A DNA stretch of 64,000 nt, taken from positions 1,612,501 through 1,676,500 of the forward strand of contig JAPWJW010000003.1 in assembly GCA_028283825.1 (NCBI GenBank), given 5' to 3'. Below are positions 47,598 through 57,418 of the stretch, piece after piece. This DNA comes from Azospirillaceae bacterium. GTDB taxonomy: Bacteria > Pseudomonadota > Alphaproteobacteria > Azospirillales > Azospirillaceae. The first letter of the stretch is position 1. Each line of letters begins with the position of its first letter. The notes below the pieces were generated by a model. That model was given only the letters and a program-made list of their open reading frames with translations, did not search any database and had not been told where the DNA came from. Both the position numbers and the translations under genes were made by a program.

Positions 47598-48134
47598 TCA
47601 GTCCGGATACCGTATCTCCAGGATTTCCACCTCTTCCGGGCCCTTGGGCGTGCGCACGATGACGACGTCACCCACCTTCGCCTTCATCAGGGCGCGCGCC
47701 ACCGGCGATACCCAGCTGATGCGGTTGCGGTCCATGTCGACCTCGTCCCGGCCGACGATGGTGACGGTCATGCGCCGGTCGTCCTCATCGGCATAAGTGA
47801 CGGTGGCGCCGAAGAAGACCTGGGAGCGGTTCTTCTGCAACTGCGGGTCCACCACCTCGGCACTTTCCACCCGCTTGGTCAGGAAGCGGATGCGGCGATC
47901 GATCTCACGCAGGCGTTTCTTGCCGTACAGGTAATCGCCGTTTTCCGACCGGTCGCCGTTGCCGGCGGCCCAGGACACCACCTCCACCACCTTGGGCCGT
48001 TCCACCCGCAGCAGGTGCTGGCGCTCGTCCCGCATGCGGGCGAAGCCTTCCGGCGTCATATAATTCTTGGCGCCCGCCGGCAGGGGCGGCAGGTCGTCCT
48101 CATCATCGTCGTCAAGATCGGGTTTGGTGTTCAT
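47598..48134 (-). CDS. greB: Transcription elongation factor GreB
   Basis: This secondary-channel factor stimulates RNA cleavage in backtracked RNA polymerase. The 178 residues include the N-terminal coiled coil (about 30-100; NYMTPEGFARMRDERQHL, GDRSENGDYLYGKKRLREIDRRIRFL, with the acidic tip) and the C-terminal FKBP-like domain (about 105-178; VFFGATVTYADEDD, SPVARALMKAKVGD). The GKKRLREIDRR stretch is the GreB form. An extra acidic leader (DLDDDDEDDLPPLP) of about 20 residues precedes the usual start. It is convergent with the secA unit across a terminator. Confidence 0.95.
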   Translation of the reverse strand: MNTKPDLDDDDEDDLPPLPAGAKNYMTPEGFARMRDERQHLLRVERPKVVEVVSWAAGNGDRSENGDYLYGKKRLREIDRRIRFLTKRVESAEVVDPQLQKNRSQVFFGATVTYADEDDRRMTVTIVGRDEVDMDRNRISWVSPVARALMKAKVGDVVIVRTPKGPEEVEILEIRYPD

Positions 48135-48186
48135 CGGCGACAGGCATACCCCAAGGTAAAACTCACCCTGGCCCTCTACTCCACCT

Positions 48187-48296
48187 GGAGCGTAGCGACA
48201 AGGCCGCGACCGCGGCCACCGCAGATTTCTGGGGAGCGTGAGCGGACTGGAAATCGAGGATAGCCCAAGGGCCGGATGGCCCGCCGGCGCCTGAGG
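48187..48296 (+). repeat. Multi-hairpin intergenic element, copy 9
   Basis: It starts GGAGCGTAGCGACAAGG (the non-H1 variant, as in copy 1). H2 (GGCCGCG-AC-CGCGGCC, perfect), H3 (GATTTC/GAAATC), H4 (GGGCC-GGAT-GGCCC) and CCTGAGG follow. It ends 10 nt from the chemoreceptor stop and begins about 52 nt upstream of greB. Confidence 0.8.
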
Positions 48297-48306
48297 CGAA
48301 CGAAAG

Positions 48307-50373
48307 CTACATCTCCCGCAGCGCCTTCATGAAGCCTTCCACCGCCTGGTTCAGGCGGCCGGCCTCGCGGCTCAGGCCGCCGGCGGTGCCCAGCACCTCG
48401 CCCGCGGCACTGCCGGCACTTTCGGTGGCGGCGGTCAGTGAGGTCAGGGTGCGGGTAACATGGCTGGTGCCGTCGGCCGCCTCCGCCACGTTGCGGGCGA
48501 TCTCACGGGTGGCGGCCCCCTGTTCCTCCACCGCGGCGGCGATGGCGGCGGCGACCTCGTTCACCTCGCGGATGGTGGCCTCGATGCGGGCCATGGCCTC
48601 AACACCCTGGCCCGTGCGCTGGCTGATGTCCTGGACGTACTGGGTGATCTCTTCCGTGGCCTTGGCGGTCTGGCCGGCCAGGGTCTTCACCTCTGACGCC
48701 ACCACGGCGAAGCCCTTGCCGGCGTCGCCCGCCCTGGCCGCCTCGATGGTGGCGTTCAGGGCCAGCAGGTTGGTCTGGCTGGCGATGTCGCTGATCAGGC
48801 CGACGACGGCGCTGATGCGGTCCGACGCCTCGGCCAGGCTGCCCATGGTGCCACCGGTGGCCGAGGCCTCCGCCACCGCGCGGGCGGCGATGCTTTTGGA
48901 CCGTTCGACCTGGCGGCCGACCTCATCCACCGAGGCCGCCAGTTCCTGGGCGGCGGCGGCCACTGTCTGCACGTTGTTGGAGGTCTGGCTGGCGGCGGCC
49001 TGCACGTCCTGCGCCTGGACGCTGGCGGTGCCGGTGTTGTCGGTCAGGGTACGGGCGCCGCCTTCCAGGTGATGGGCGGCACTGGTGACGGCCGTGGCCA
49101 CGCCCTGCACGTCGGTCTCGAACGCGGCGGCCAGGCGGGCCTGCCGCGTCACCACCGACCAGGTCATCATCGGGCCGACATACCGGCCGTCGGTGTCGCG
49201 CACCGCGGCCAGGCGCAGTTCCAGTTCCTCATCCTCGCCGGCGCCAACACCGACGGCCCCCTTCAGGGCCAGGCGGGTCTGCCACGGCAGGCGGGCGGGG
49301 TCCTTCACCACGGCGCGGATGTCGGCACCCGCGCCATGGAACAGGTCGATGCCGGCGCCCACCGCCGTGCCGCCCGGCAGCGGCCGGGGCAAGGGGGCGC
49401 CCAAGGTCTTCAGCGCGGCCTCGCTGGCGGCGTTGGCATAGGTGATGCGGAAGTCCTGGGCGGCGTCGGCCAGCAGGACGTTCAGCGGCATGTCGTCCAC
49501 CATCTGCTTCAGACGGAAGACGTCGGCCACCACGCCGCGCAGGGCACCGGCGGCGCGCAGCATGCGCCCGATCTCATCCCGGCGCTGGGTGGGGCGGATC
49601 TCCACCGTCGTGTCGTTATCGGCCAGGCGTTCCAGCAGGCGCGCCACCAGCAGGGTGGGACGGCCGACCCAGCGGCTGGCCAGCCACCAGGCGGCCAGGC
49701 CCAGCACCACGGCCAGCGCCACGCTGGCCACCAGGATGCTGGTCTTCAGGCGGTCCACCGCCTCGGCGAAGATGCGCTTCTGGATGCCGGTGTACAGCAC
49801 GCCGATGGTGTGGCCGGTGCCGTCCTTGATGGGGTCGTAGGCGGTGTAGTAGGGCACGCCCAGGATGTCGGCCTCACCCCGATAGGCTTCACCCTTGCCC
49901 ACCACCGTGTCGTAGACGGCGCCGCGGGCCAGGGGCGTGCCCACCGCGCGGGCGCCATCGGGCTTCATCACGTTGGTGGCGATGCGCATCATCTCGCCAT
50001 CCTTGGCGGCGAAGATGGTGGCGGTGCCGCCCACCAGGCGCTTCACCGTATCGACCGATTCCGTGTTGCCCTGCAAGTCGGTGTCGCCGGCGTAAAGCTG
50101 CCCGTCCTTCAGGCTATAACCCTTGCCGTAGCCCTCCAGCACGTGCCAGGCGACGCGCATGTTGGCGTCCTGCCGATCCTTGGCCAGTTCCATGGTGAAA
50201 CCCGCCAGCAGCACGTGGCTGATGCCCATGCTGACCACCGTCAGCAGCGTCACCGCACCCACGATCAGCAGGGCGATGCGGGTGGCAACCGACAGGTCGA
50301 ACAGGCGGCGGGCGGTACCGCTCCCATTTTCGGAGATGGCGGTGCCGCGGCCGGCGGACTGGGCTTGGAACAT
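48307..50373 (-). CDS. Methyl-accepting chemotaxis protein with Cache and PAS domains
   Basis: This is a transmembrane chemoreceptor. The 688 residues comprise a membrane helix (30-52), a periplasmic single-Cache-type domain (about 55-205, with [25 protein letters not shown] and [11 protein letters not shown]), a second helix (211-235), HAMP (236-285) and a cytoplasmic PAS-like segment (about 290-410). The signalling domain (about 420-688) has the conserved tip region [13 protein letters not shown] and [16 protein letters not shown]. Start ATG 50373 has GGAGAG upstream. No che operon is adjacent. The ligand is unknown, but this Cache type often senses small organic acids. Confidence 0.95.
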   Translation of the reverse strand: MFQAQSAGRGTAISENGSGTARRLFDLSVATRIALLIVGAVTLLTVVSMGISHVLLAGFTMELAKDRQDANMRVAWHVLEGYGKGYSLKDGQLYAGDTDLQGNTESVDTVKRLVGGTATIFAAKDGEMMRIATNVMKPDGARAVGTPLARGAVYDTVVGKGEAYRGEADILGVPYYTAYDPIKDGTGHTIGVLYTGIQKRIFAEAVDRLKTSILVASVALAVVLGLAAWWLASRWVGRPTLLVARLLERLADNDTTVEIRPTQRRDEIGRMLRAAGALRGVVADVFRLKQMVDDMPLNVLLADAAQDFRITYANAASEAALKTLGAPLPRPLPGGTAVGAGIDLFHGAGADIRAVVKDPARLPWQTRLALKGAVGVGAGEDEELELRLAAVRDTDGRYVGPMMTWSVVTRQARLAAAFETDVQGVATAVTSAAHHLEGGARTLTDNTGTASVQAQDVQAAASQTSNNVQTVAAAAQELAASVDEVGRQVERSKSIAARAVAEASATGGTMGSLAEASDRISAVVGLISDIASQTNLLALNATIEAARAGDAGKGFAVVASEVKTLAGQTAKATEEITQYVQDISQRTGQGVEAMARIEATIREVNEVAAAIAAAVEEQGAATREIARNVAEAADGTSHVTRTLTSLTAATESAGSAAGEVLGTAGGLSREAGRLNQAVEGFMKALREM

Positions 50374-51077
50374 GGTCTTCACTCTCCAAAAAAAACAAAG
50401 TCCGCCGAACCGCGGGGACACGTGAGGGGCGTCGGCATGCAGGCACGACAAAAAGACGAAGCTGCCCAGGCGCTCCCCCTGGACACGATGCCCGCGGCCG
50501 AACGCCGCACACCCATCTTTCTGGATGACACCCTAAATATAGAACCTCTCAAATTAGATCCAGGGGACTCGGCATGCCATTTTCGAAGATTAGACCGTCG
50601 CAAGGACAATCCGCCCCTTAACAAGGCAACAACCTTTCCTTCACTACATGGGCGATCTTCGGGGCAATTGGTTAATCAGACGATAAACATATACATAAGT
50701 ATTGGTTATTGCCGCACCATGACTTGATATCGCGATATCATCTCTATTGAAGAAGTGGTTCACCCACCCAATTAAAGTCCACCAACATCCAATCAAAGCA
50801 CCAAGGTTGATGTATCAACCAAGATACGCCGGCCATTTGTGTAAAGTTTTCGCCATTAATAAATCGGCCTGACTTGCCGCCTATCCATGCCGCCGTCCTG
50901 GGACCACCGCCCTGAACGGCCCGGCGCCCCCCCGAAATGCGGCAAACGCGTGATAATGACGCCCCCACCATCGCGCCGGACGCGGCAATTGAACTGAGGG
51001 GGCGGCACAGGCACACTCCCCCACCGCATGAGAAGCGCCCAGCGTGGCGCCGGCACTACCAGAGTAGGAGTGGGCGT
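50374..51077. other. Long AT-rich divergent intergenic region
   Basis: This 704-bp region separates the chemoreceptor and the M1 aminopeptidase genes. The part from about 50525 to 50880 is far more AT-rich than the window average. It holds the 16-bp palindrome at 50725-50740 but no ORF with coding character. It may be a large control region or the remnant of imported DNA. Confidence 0.6.
50725..50740. promoter_or_regulatory. 16-bp perfect palindrome
   Basis: TGATATCGCGATATCA reads the same on both strands. It sits in the AT-rich spacer, about 350 bp from either gene, and could be a dimeric regulator's site. Confidence 0.4.
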
Positions 51078-53861
51078 ATGCCGTGTTCGTCGATGGGTTT
51101 TAGAGGTGCTGTCAAAACTGTTCTGACGGCGGCCCTTTCGGCGACTGCGGCGCTCTGTTTCGCCTCCCCACCTTGTCTTGCCGCCGACGGCCGCCTGCCG
51201 GCCAGCATTTCGCCCCTGCACTATGACCTGACCGTCATCCCCAATGTGGAGGCGCGGACCTTCGCGGGAGAGGTGCATATCGATATCGATGTCGCCACCG
51301 CCACGCCCGCCGTGGTGCTGAACACCGAAAGCCTGACGCTGGACCGCGTCACCATCGATGGCCAGCCCGCCACCAGCATCACCCCGGATACGGCGAACCA
51401 GACGACCACCCTGGGCACCGCCGCCCCGCTGGTGCCCGGCCACCACACGGTGGATATCGCCTATCGCGGCGTGATCGAGCAGACGGCGCGCGGCCTGTTC
51501 TCGCTGGACTACAGCGGCACCGATGCCAAGGGGGCGGCCACGCCCGCCCGCATGCTGCTGACCCAGTTCGAATCCGGCGACGCCCGCCGCTTCCTGCCCT
51601 GCTGGGACGAACCGTCGGACAAGGCGACCTTCAGCCTGTCGGTGATGGCGCCCCAGGGGCAGGCGGCCATATCCAACATGCCGGTGAAGACCGACGAGGT
51701 CCTGGCCGACGGCCGCCACCTGGTGCATTTCCAACCCACGCCGCGCATGTCCAGCTATCTGCTGTTCCTGGCCATCGGCGACCTGGAACGCGCCACCGCC
51801 CAGGCCGGCGACGTGGAGGTAGGCGTGGTGGTGCGGCGCGGATCGCTGGACAAGGCGCGCTTCGCCCTGGACACGGCGGTGGAGATCCTGGCGCGCTACA
51901 ACGACTATTTCGGCACGCCCTATCCCCTGCCCAAGCTGGACTTCATCGCCGCCCCCGGTGCCGGCGGCTTCGGCGCCATGGAGAACTGGGGCGCCATCAT
52001 GGCGTTCGAGAAGGACCTGCTGCTGGACCCCGGCCTGTCCAACGAGACCGCCCGCCAGCGCGTGTTCCAGGTGGTGGCGCATGAGATGGCGCACCAATGG
52101 TTCGGTGACCTGGTGACCATGGCCTGGTGGGACGACCTGTGGCTGAACGAGGGTTTCGCCTCATGGATGGAGGCCAAGGCCATGGCGGCCCTGCACCCCG
52201 ACTGGTCGCCCTGGCTGGTGGCCATGCCGGCGATGGAACGGGCCAAGCGCCTGGACGCCCGCGCCTCCACCCACCCGGTGGTGCAGCCCATCAATTCCGT
52301 GGCCGAGGCGGACGAGGCCTTCGACAACATCACCTATGACAAGGGCCAGGCCGTCATCCGCATGATCGAGGCCACGGCCGGCGAGGCCGTGTTCCGCGAC
52401 GGCGTGCGCCGCTACATCAAGCGCAACGCCTATGGCAACGCCACCACCCGCGACCTGTTCAAAGCGGTGGAGGAGGCGGGCGCCAAGGACGTGCTGCACA
52501 TCGCCACCGACTTCGTCACCAAGCCCGGCATCCCCCTGGTCAGTGCCGGCGCCGCCAGTTGCGGCGCGGGTGCCGCCGCCCCGGCGCCAACGGCGTCGAA
52601 GAAGCCCCACGCCAAGGCCGCCAAGGGCAAGAAGGCGGCCCCGGCCGCCACTCCCGCACCGGCCACCGGCGGCGGCAAGACCGAGGTGTCGCTGCGCCAG
52701 TCACGTTTCGCGACCGAGCCGGTGACCATCCCCGACCAGTACCATCTGCACGACCGGCTGTGGGACATCCCGGTGCCGCTGGCCACGGTCGGCGCCTCCG
52801 GCGGCTTGGGCAACGAGACGCACACCCTGCTGTCCGCCGCCACCGCCCAGGCGGCAGTGCCCGGCTGCGGCGCCCTGCTGGTCAATGCCGGCCAGACCGG
52901 ATACCTCCGCGTCGCCTATTCCGAGGCGGCGTTCCAGGCCCTGGTGGACCGCGTCGACCAGTTGCCGGCCATCGACCAGTTGGGCCTGATGTACGACAGC
53001 GCCGCCTTGGGCGAGGCCGGGCAGATGGCCATGACCGACAGCCTGGCCCTGATCCGCGCCCTGCGCCCGGATGCCGACGCCACCGTCTGGCAGCAGGCGG
53101 CCGATCACCTGCGCCAGGTGGACGGCTATTACGCCGGCCGGCCGGGCCAGGCGGCCTTCCGCGTCTTCGCCCGCGGCGTGCTGGCCCCCGTGCTGGCCGG
53201 CATCGGCTGGGACCCCCGGCCGGGCCAGGGCGACAAGGTGGAACTGGAGCGCGCGGCCCTGATCCTGGCGCTGGGCGCCTTCGACCACCCCGACACCCTG
53301 ACGGAGGCGGAGCGGCGCCTGGCGGCGGAGACCAGCGACCCCACCGCCCTGCCGGCCGGCATCCGCCTGCCGGTGCTGACCGTGGTGGCGCAGCACGCCG
53401 ACGCCGCCACCTTCAACCGGCTGCACGCCCTGGCCGCCGGCACCACCGACGCGCTGGCCCGCCGGCAGCTGTACATCCTGCTGGGATCGGTGCGCGACCC
53501 GGCGCTGGCGGAAAAGGCCTTGAACCTGAGCCTGACGGACGAGGTGGCGACCACCACCGCCCCCAACCTGATCCTGGCGGCGGCCGACGCCAACCCGGAC
53601 CAGGCCTGGCGCTTCATCGCCGCCCATGCCGACACAATCCAGGCCAAGCTGGACGCCATCCAGCGGTATGAGTTCTTCGCCAGCGTGGCGAAGCGCTCCA
53701 ACGACCCCGCCCGGGTGGATGATCTGAACGCCTATGCCGAGGCCCATGTACCGGCGGACGCGCGCAAGGGCATCACCCAGGCAGCCGCCGAGATCGCGTT
53801 CCGCGCCAAGATCGCCGACGGCCGCCTGCCCCAGGTGGACAGCTGGCTGGCATCGCATTAG
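51078..53861 (+). CDS. Exported M1 family aminopeptidase
   Basis: This zinc aminopeptidase (gluzincin) removes N-terminal residues from peptides. The 927-residue product from ATG 51078 (AGGAG upstream) has a signal peptide (about 1-36), the substrate motif GAMEN at 299-303, the zinc motif HEMAH at 335-339 with Glu358 in NEGF, and the transition-state Tyr420. Beyond the catalytic part a beta domain and an ERAP1-C-like helical domain complete the protein. An Ala/Lys/Pro-rich low-complexity stretch of about 40 residues (494-534) is inserted between them, which is unusual. Periplasmic or surface location is inferred. Confidence 0.95.
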   Translation: MPCSSMGFRGAVKTVLTAALSATAALCFASPPCLAADGRLPASISPLHYDLTVIPNVEARTFAGEVHIDIDVATATPAVVLNTESLTLDRVTIDGQPATSITPDTANQTTTLGTAAPLVPGHHTVDIAYRGVIEQTARGLFSLDYSGTDAKGAATPARMLLTQFESGDARRFLPCWDEPSDKATFSLSVMAPQGQAAISNMPVKTDEVLADGRHLVHFQPTPRMSSYLLFLAIGDLERATAQAGDVEVGVVVRRGSLDKARFALDTAVEILARYNDYFGTPYPLPKLDFIAAPGAGGFGAMENWGAIMAFEKDLLLDPGLSNETARQRVFQVVAHEMAHQWFGDLVTMAWWDDLWLNEGFASWMEAKAMAALHPDWSPWLVAMPAMERAKRLDARASTHPVVQPINSVAEADEAFDNITYDKGQAVIRMIEATAGEAVFRDGVRRYIKRNAYGNATTRDLFKAVEEAGAKDVLHIATDFVTKPGIPLVSAGAASCGAGAAAPAPTASKKPHAKAAKGKKAAPAATPAPATGGGKTEVSLRQSRFATEPVTIPDQYHLHDRLWDIPVPLATVGASGGLGNETHTLLSAATAQAAVPGCGALLVNAGQTGYLRVAYSEAAFQALVDRVDQLPAIDQLGLMYDSAALGEAGQMAMTDSLALIRALRPDADATVWQQAADHLRQVDGYYAGRPGQAAFRVFARGVLAPVLAGIGWDPRPGQGDKVELERAALILALGAFDHPDTLTEAERRLAAETSDPTALPAGIRLPVLTVVAQHADAATFNRLHALAAGTTDALARRQLYILLGSVRDPALAEKALNLSLTDEVATTTAPNLILAAADANPDQAWRFIAAHADTIQAKLDAIQRYEFFASVAKRSNDPARVDDLNAYAEAHVPADARKGITQAAAEIAFRAKIADGRLPQVDSWLASH

Positions 53862-54000
53862 CTCCCCGCCGGTTGCGGTAGCGCAATCTTGTGAAGGATA
53901 TGCTTTCTGATCCAACGCACCCGTGGCGCCCCGGCCCACACGGGCGTAAGCTTTCTGTCATGAGACAGGAGGCGCCCTTGGCCCGATGTACGGAGAACCC

Positions 54001-54324
54001 ATGCTGGTGGTGACGACGGAGAATGTCGCCGGCCATCGCGTCCTGGCGGTGAAAGGCCAGGTGTTCGGCGTGGTGGTGCGCAGCCGGGGTTTGGCCGGCA
54101 ACATCGTCGCCGCCCTGCGCACCCTGATCGGCGGCGAGATCCGCGAATACACCCAGATGCTGGAGGAAGGCCGCCGCCAGGCCATCGACCGCATGGTGGC
54201 CAATGCCGGCGCCATGGGCGCCAACGCCATCGTCATGATGCGGTTCGACAGCTCGGAAATCGGCCAGACCATGAGTGAGATCGTCGCCTACGGCACCGCC
54301 GTCGTCCTGGAACCCGTGACCTGA
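54001..54324 (+). CDS. YbjQ/UPF0145 family protein
   Basis: This 107-residue protein of the YbjQ family (pentameric in solved structures; function unknown) begins MLVVTTENVAGHRVLAVKGQVFGVVVRS. The region GEIREYTQMLEEGRRQAIDRM and the end GANAIVMMRFDSSEIGQTMSEIVAYGTAVVL are the family hallmarks. The ATG at 54001 has GGAGA 5-6 nt upstream. An ATG at 53986 would add five residues; an AGGAGG further up at about 53968 is too far away. Confidence 0.88.
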   Translation: MLVVTTENVAGHRVLAVKGQVFGVVVRSRGLAGNIVAALRTLIGGEIREYTQMLEEGRRQAIDRMVANAGAMGANAIVMMRFDSSEIGQTMSEIVAYGTAVVLEPVT

Positions 54325-54452
54325 AACCCGGAGACGCCTGACAAACAGAAGACCGGCACGCCTGCGCCTGGATGAGCATGAAACGCGGTCCCGCCCGACA
54401 TTCCGGGACATCCGCCGCCGGAATGGGGACCCTGACAGGGAGTTGAGCGCCC

Positions 54453-54821
54453 ATGTCCGTGTTGCACCTCCACCTCGCCCCCCGCGCCGCCGGCCGACCC
54501 GGCGCCGCCGCGACGCGCCAGCCGGCCTGCACCTGGCTACTGCTGGCCAGCGTCCTGGCCTTCGCCCTGGTCCTGGCTGCCTGGCTGGCGGAAATGGTTA
54601 CCGTCTTTCCCATCGGCATCCTGATCGGCACCGCCGCCCTGGCCGTGGCCGCGTGCGTGGAGCGGGTGCGCTACAAGCCCTTGCTGACCGCCCTTCCCGG
54701 CCCCGGCTGGCACGACACCGGCGAGCGCTTCACCGACCCCGCCACCGGCTTCGCCGTGGCCGTCTATTTCAACGCCGCCCGCATGGAACGCTGCTACGTG
54801 CGCCTGGGCCCGCCGGCCTGA
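54453..54821 (+). CDS. Small inner-membrane protein of unknown function
   Basis: The 122-residue product has a hydrophilic N-terminus (about 1-26), two adjacent membrane segments (about 27-45 and 50-68) and a C-terminal soluble part of about 50 residues ending with the sequence RMERCYVRLG. No known domain is recognised. CAGGGAG precedes the ATG. It lies 128 nt after the YbjQ gene on the same strand, so co-expression is possible. Confidence 0.65.
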   Translation: MSVLHLHLAPRAAGRPGAAATRQPACTWLLLASVLAFALVLAAWLAEMVTVFPIGILIGTAALAVAACVERVRYKPLLTALPGPGWHDTGERFTDPATGFAVAVYFNAARMERCYVRLGPPA

Positions 54822-54934
54822 ACGGCCCGCCCCGGACCGGGCGTTGCGCGGCCCCACCATAGGGTTTGCATTACCCCCGCCTTGCCTGTATGGTGCGCGC
54901 CGCGCCGCCGGGAACCCGGCGTGACGCCCGGCAT

Positions 54935-55011
<77 letters not shown>

Positions 55012-55036
55012 CCTTTCCCCTTTCAGAAATCGCAGA

Positions 55037-57217
55037 TCAACCGGCCCTCAGGGTTGCCAGGGCCGCACGCGCCTGGGCGATGGGTGCCTGCCAGTCGCCC
55101 GGCGTCGTCTGGCGGAACTGGCGCAGCGTGGGGTACCAGGGGGAATCGGCGCGGTGCAGCAGCCAGCGCCAGCAGCTGTCGAACCGGTTCAGCAGCCAGG
55201 CAGGCCGCCCCAGGGCGCCGGCCAGATGGACGACCGCCGTATCGACACCGATCACCAGATCCAGGTTGGCGATCAGGGCGGCGGTGTCGGCGAAATCGGT
55301 GGCATCCGGCATCAGGTCGATCAGGCCCAGCCCCGCCGGTGCGGCCGTCCCCTCCTTCTGCAGGCTGAAGAAAGACACGCCCGGCACCCCCGTCAGCGGC
55401 GCCAGCAGGCGCGGGTCCAGCGACCGGCGGCGGTCTGGAGCATTGCTGTGCGGATTGCCGGCCCAGACCAGGCCCACCCGCAGCCGGGGGCCATCGGGGC
55501 AGGCGGACGCCATGCGCGCCGCCCAAGCCGCGACATCGGCCGTGTCCGGTGCCAGGTAGGGGACGTTGGCCGGCACGGCGTCCAGCGTGGTCTGGAACGC
55601 CAGGGGCAGGCTCAACAAGGGGCAGTGCAGGTCAAAGGATGGCAACGGGTCGCCGGCGGCCACCACCTGGGCCACACCATCCAGGCCGCGCAGCAGGCGC
55701 ACCAGCGGCCGGTGCGCCTCCACCACCACACGGAAGCCGCGCGCCACCGCCAGCGGGGCGTAGCGGCAGAATTGCAGCGTGTCGCCTAAACCCTGTTCGG
55801 CGTGCAGCAGCAGCGTGCGGCCGGCCGCCGCCTCCCCCCGCCATTGCGGCTGGGAAAAGGCGCGCCGGGCATGGCCCATCTGGGTGGTGCGCCAGCGTTC
55901 CTCATACTCTCGCCAGCCTTGGGCGTAGTCGCCCATCAGCAGCCGGGTGAGGGACATGTTCCAGCGCACATCCGCCGAGGCATCGCCCGACGCCAGCGCC
56001 TGGTCGTAATGGGCCAGCGCCTCCGCCGGCCGGGCCAGGTCGGTCAGCAGCAGGCCGGCATTGCCGTGGGCCACGGCCATGCCGGGGGACAGGGCCAGGG
56101 CCTGGCGGTAATGGTCCAGCGCCGCCTCGAAGCGGCCGGCGGTCCGCAGGACGTTGGCCAGGGTGACATGGGCGTCGGCGCTGTCGGGCCGAAGACGCAC
56201 CGCCTGTTCCGCATGGTCCAGGGCGCCCTCCACATCCTTCTGCCCGGCCAGGGCGTCCGCCAGGTTGGCATGGGCATCGGCCAGGTCGGGTTGCAGGGCC
56301 AGGGCCTGGCGGATGGCGGCCACGGCCTCCGCCGGCCGGCCGCGCCGCTTCAGGACGGAGCCCAAATTGTTCAGCACGTCGGCCCGGTCCGGCGCCAACG
56401 TGTGGGCCTGGACCAGGCGGGCCTCCGCCTCCTCCAGCCTATCCAGGTCGTGCAGGGCCACGCCCAGGTTCGACAGGCTGTCGATGTGGCCAGGCGCCAG
56501 TTCCAGCGCCCGGCGGTAATGCGGCTCCGCCGCCGCCGGCCGGCCCTGGTCCAGCAGCAGGTTGGCCAGGTTGTAATGGCCGTCACGGTGGCCTGGGTCC
56601 AGGGCGATGGCCTGGCGGTAGGCGGCCTCGGCGGGGGCCGGCTGGCCCGCCGCGCGCAAGGCGTTGCCCAGGTTGAACGGAAAGGCGGCGCGGCCGGGCG
56701 CCAGCGCCATCGCCCGTTCGAAACAGGCCGCCGCCTCGGCCGCCTGGCCCAGGGCCAGCAGGACCGTGCCCAGGTTGCTGTGCGTGTTGGTGGCGTTGGG
56801 GTTCAGCGCCACCGCCCGGCGGTAGGCGTCCGCCGCCTCCGCCGGCCGGCCCTGGTCCCGCAGGACGTCGCCCATGCCGGCGTGGGCGGCGGCGACCGTG
56901 CCATCCAGGCCGAGGGCGCGGCGGAAGCAGGCCGCCGCCCCGTCCAGCTGCCGCTGGTCATGCAGGATGTTGCCCAGATTGGCGTAAAAGGCGGCCACGT
57001 CGCCCCGGACCGCGATGGCCTGGCGGATCAGGTCGGCCGCCGGGTCCAGGTGGCCCGCCTGATAGGCCACCATGCCCAGCAGGTGCAGGGCGTCGGCATG
57101 GCGGGGCTGAAGGGCCAGCACCTGGCGATACAGCCCTTCCGCCTGCGCCAGGCGGCCGGCGGCGTGGTGGCCGGTCGCCTGCTGGAACAGGGCGTCGTCC
57201 TGGCGATCGCGATCCAT
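55037..57217 (-). CDS. Tetratricopeptide-repeat protein with glycosyltransferase-like C-terminus
   Basis: The first roughly 440 residues are tandem 34-residue TPRs, about twelve copies with the consensus Axx..YRxALxLxPxxxxAxxNLG, giving a long superhelical scaffold. The C-terminal roughly 260 residues (from LLMGDYAQGWREYEERW) resemble the TPR-linked glycosyltransferase-41/9-like domain seen in alphaproteobacterial OGT-like proteins, with LRVGLVWAGNP, RRRSLD and NLDLVIGVDTAVVHLAGAL. The MDRDRQ start at 57217 has CAGG 8 nt upstream; ATG at 57235 adds six residues. Flagellin or surface glycan modification is a guess only. Confidence 0.87.
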   Translation of the reverse strand: MDRDRQDDALFQQATGHHAAGRLAQAEGLYRQVLALQPRHADALHLLGMVAYQAGHLDPAADLIRQAIAVRGDVAAFYANLGNILHDQRQLDGAAACFRRALGLDGTVAAAHAGMGDVLRDQGRPAEAADAYRRAVALNPNATNTHSNLGTVLLALGQAAEAAACFERAMALAPGRAAFPFNLGNALRAAGQPAPAEAAYRQAIALDPGHRDGHYNLANLLLDQGRPAAAEPHYRRALELAPGHIDSLSNLGVALHDLDRLEEAEARLVQAHTLAPDRADVLNNLGSVLKRRGRPAEAVAAIRQALALQPDLADAHANLADALAGQKDVEGALDHAEQAVRLRPDSADAHVTLANVLRTAGRFEAALDHYRQALALSPGMAVAHGNAGLLLTDLARPAEALAHYDQALASGDASADVRWNMSLTRLLMGDYAQGWREYEERWRTTQMGHARRAFSQPQWRGEAAAGRTLLLHAEQGLGDTLQFCRYAPLAVARGFRVVVEAHRPLVRLLRGLDGVAQVVAAGDPLPSFDLHCPLLSLPLAFQTTLDAVPANVPYLAPDTADVAAWAARMASACPDGPRLRVGLVWAGNPHSNAPDRRRSLDPRLLAPLTGVPGVSFFSLQKEGTAAPAGLGLIDLMPDATDFADTAALIANLDLVIGVDTAVVHLAGALGRPAWLLNRFDSCWRWLLHRADSPWYPTLRQFRQTTPGDWQAPIAQARAALATLRAG

Positions 57218-57418
57218 GGGGTAAGCCTGTTCCATCCGTTCAGATGGCGCCCATTAGAAGGCACCCGGACAGCAATGCAAAGAAGCGTCATGCGCACCGG
57301 CCCACCGGTCGGGCCGGCCCCCTCGACAGCCCCGCCCCGATGGGCCATGGTGCGGGCCCAGGGATGCCCGCTGCCCGTGCCGGCATCCGTTCCGTCCGTC
57401 ACGCTGAAGATGCCCGCC

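Noticed and set aside
50665-50690. CtrA-like TTAA-N7-ATAA site in the AT-rich spacer
   Set aside because: Second half-site mismatches and such matches are expected by chance in AT-rich DNA.
55802-57418. Long in-frame N-terminal extension of polA (over 500 codons)
   Set aside because: No similarity to DNA polymerase I, and it lies antisense to the TPR gene; it is only an absence of stops.
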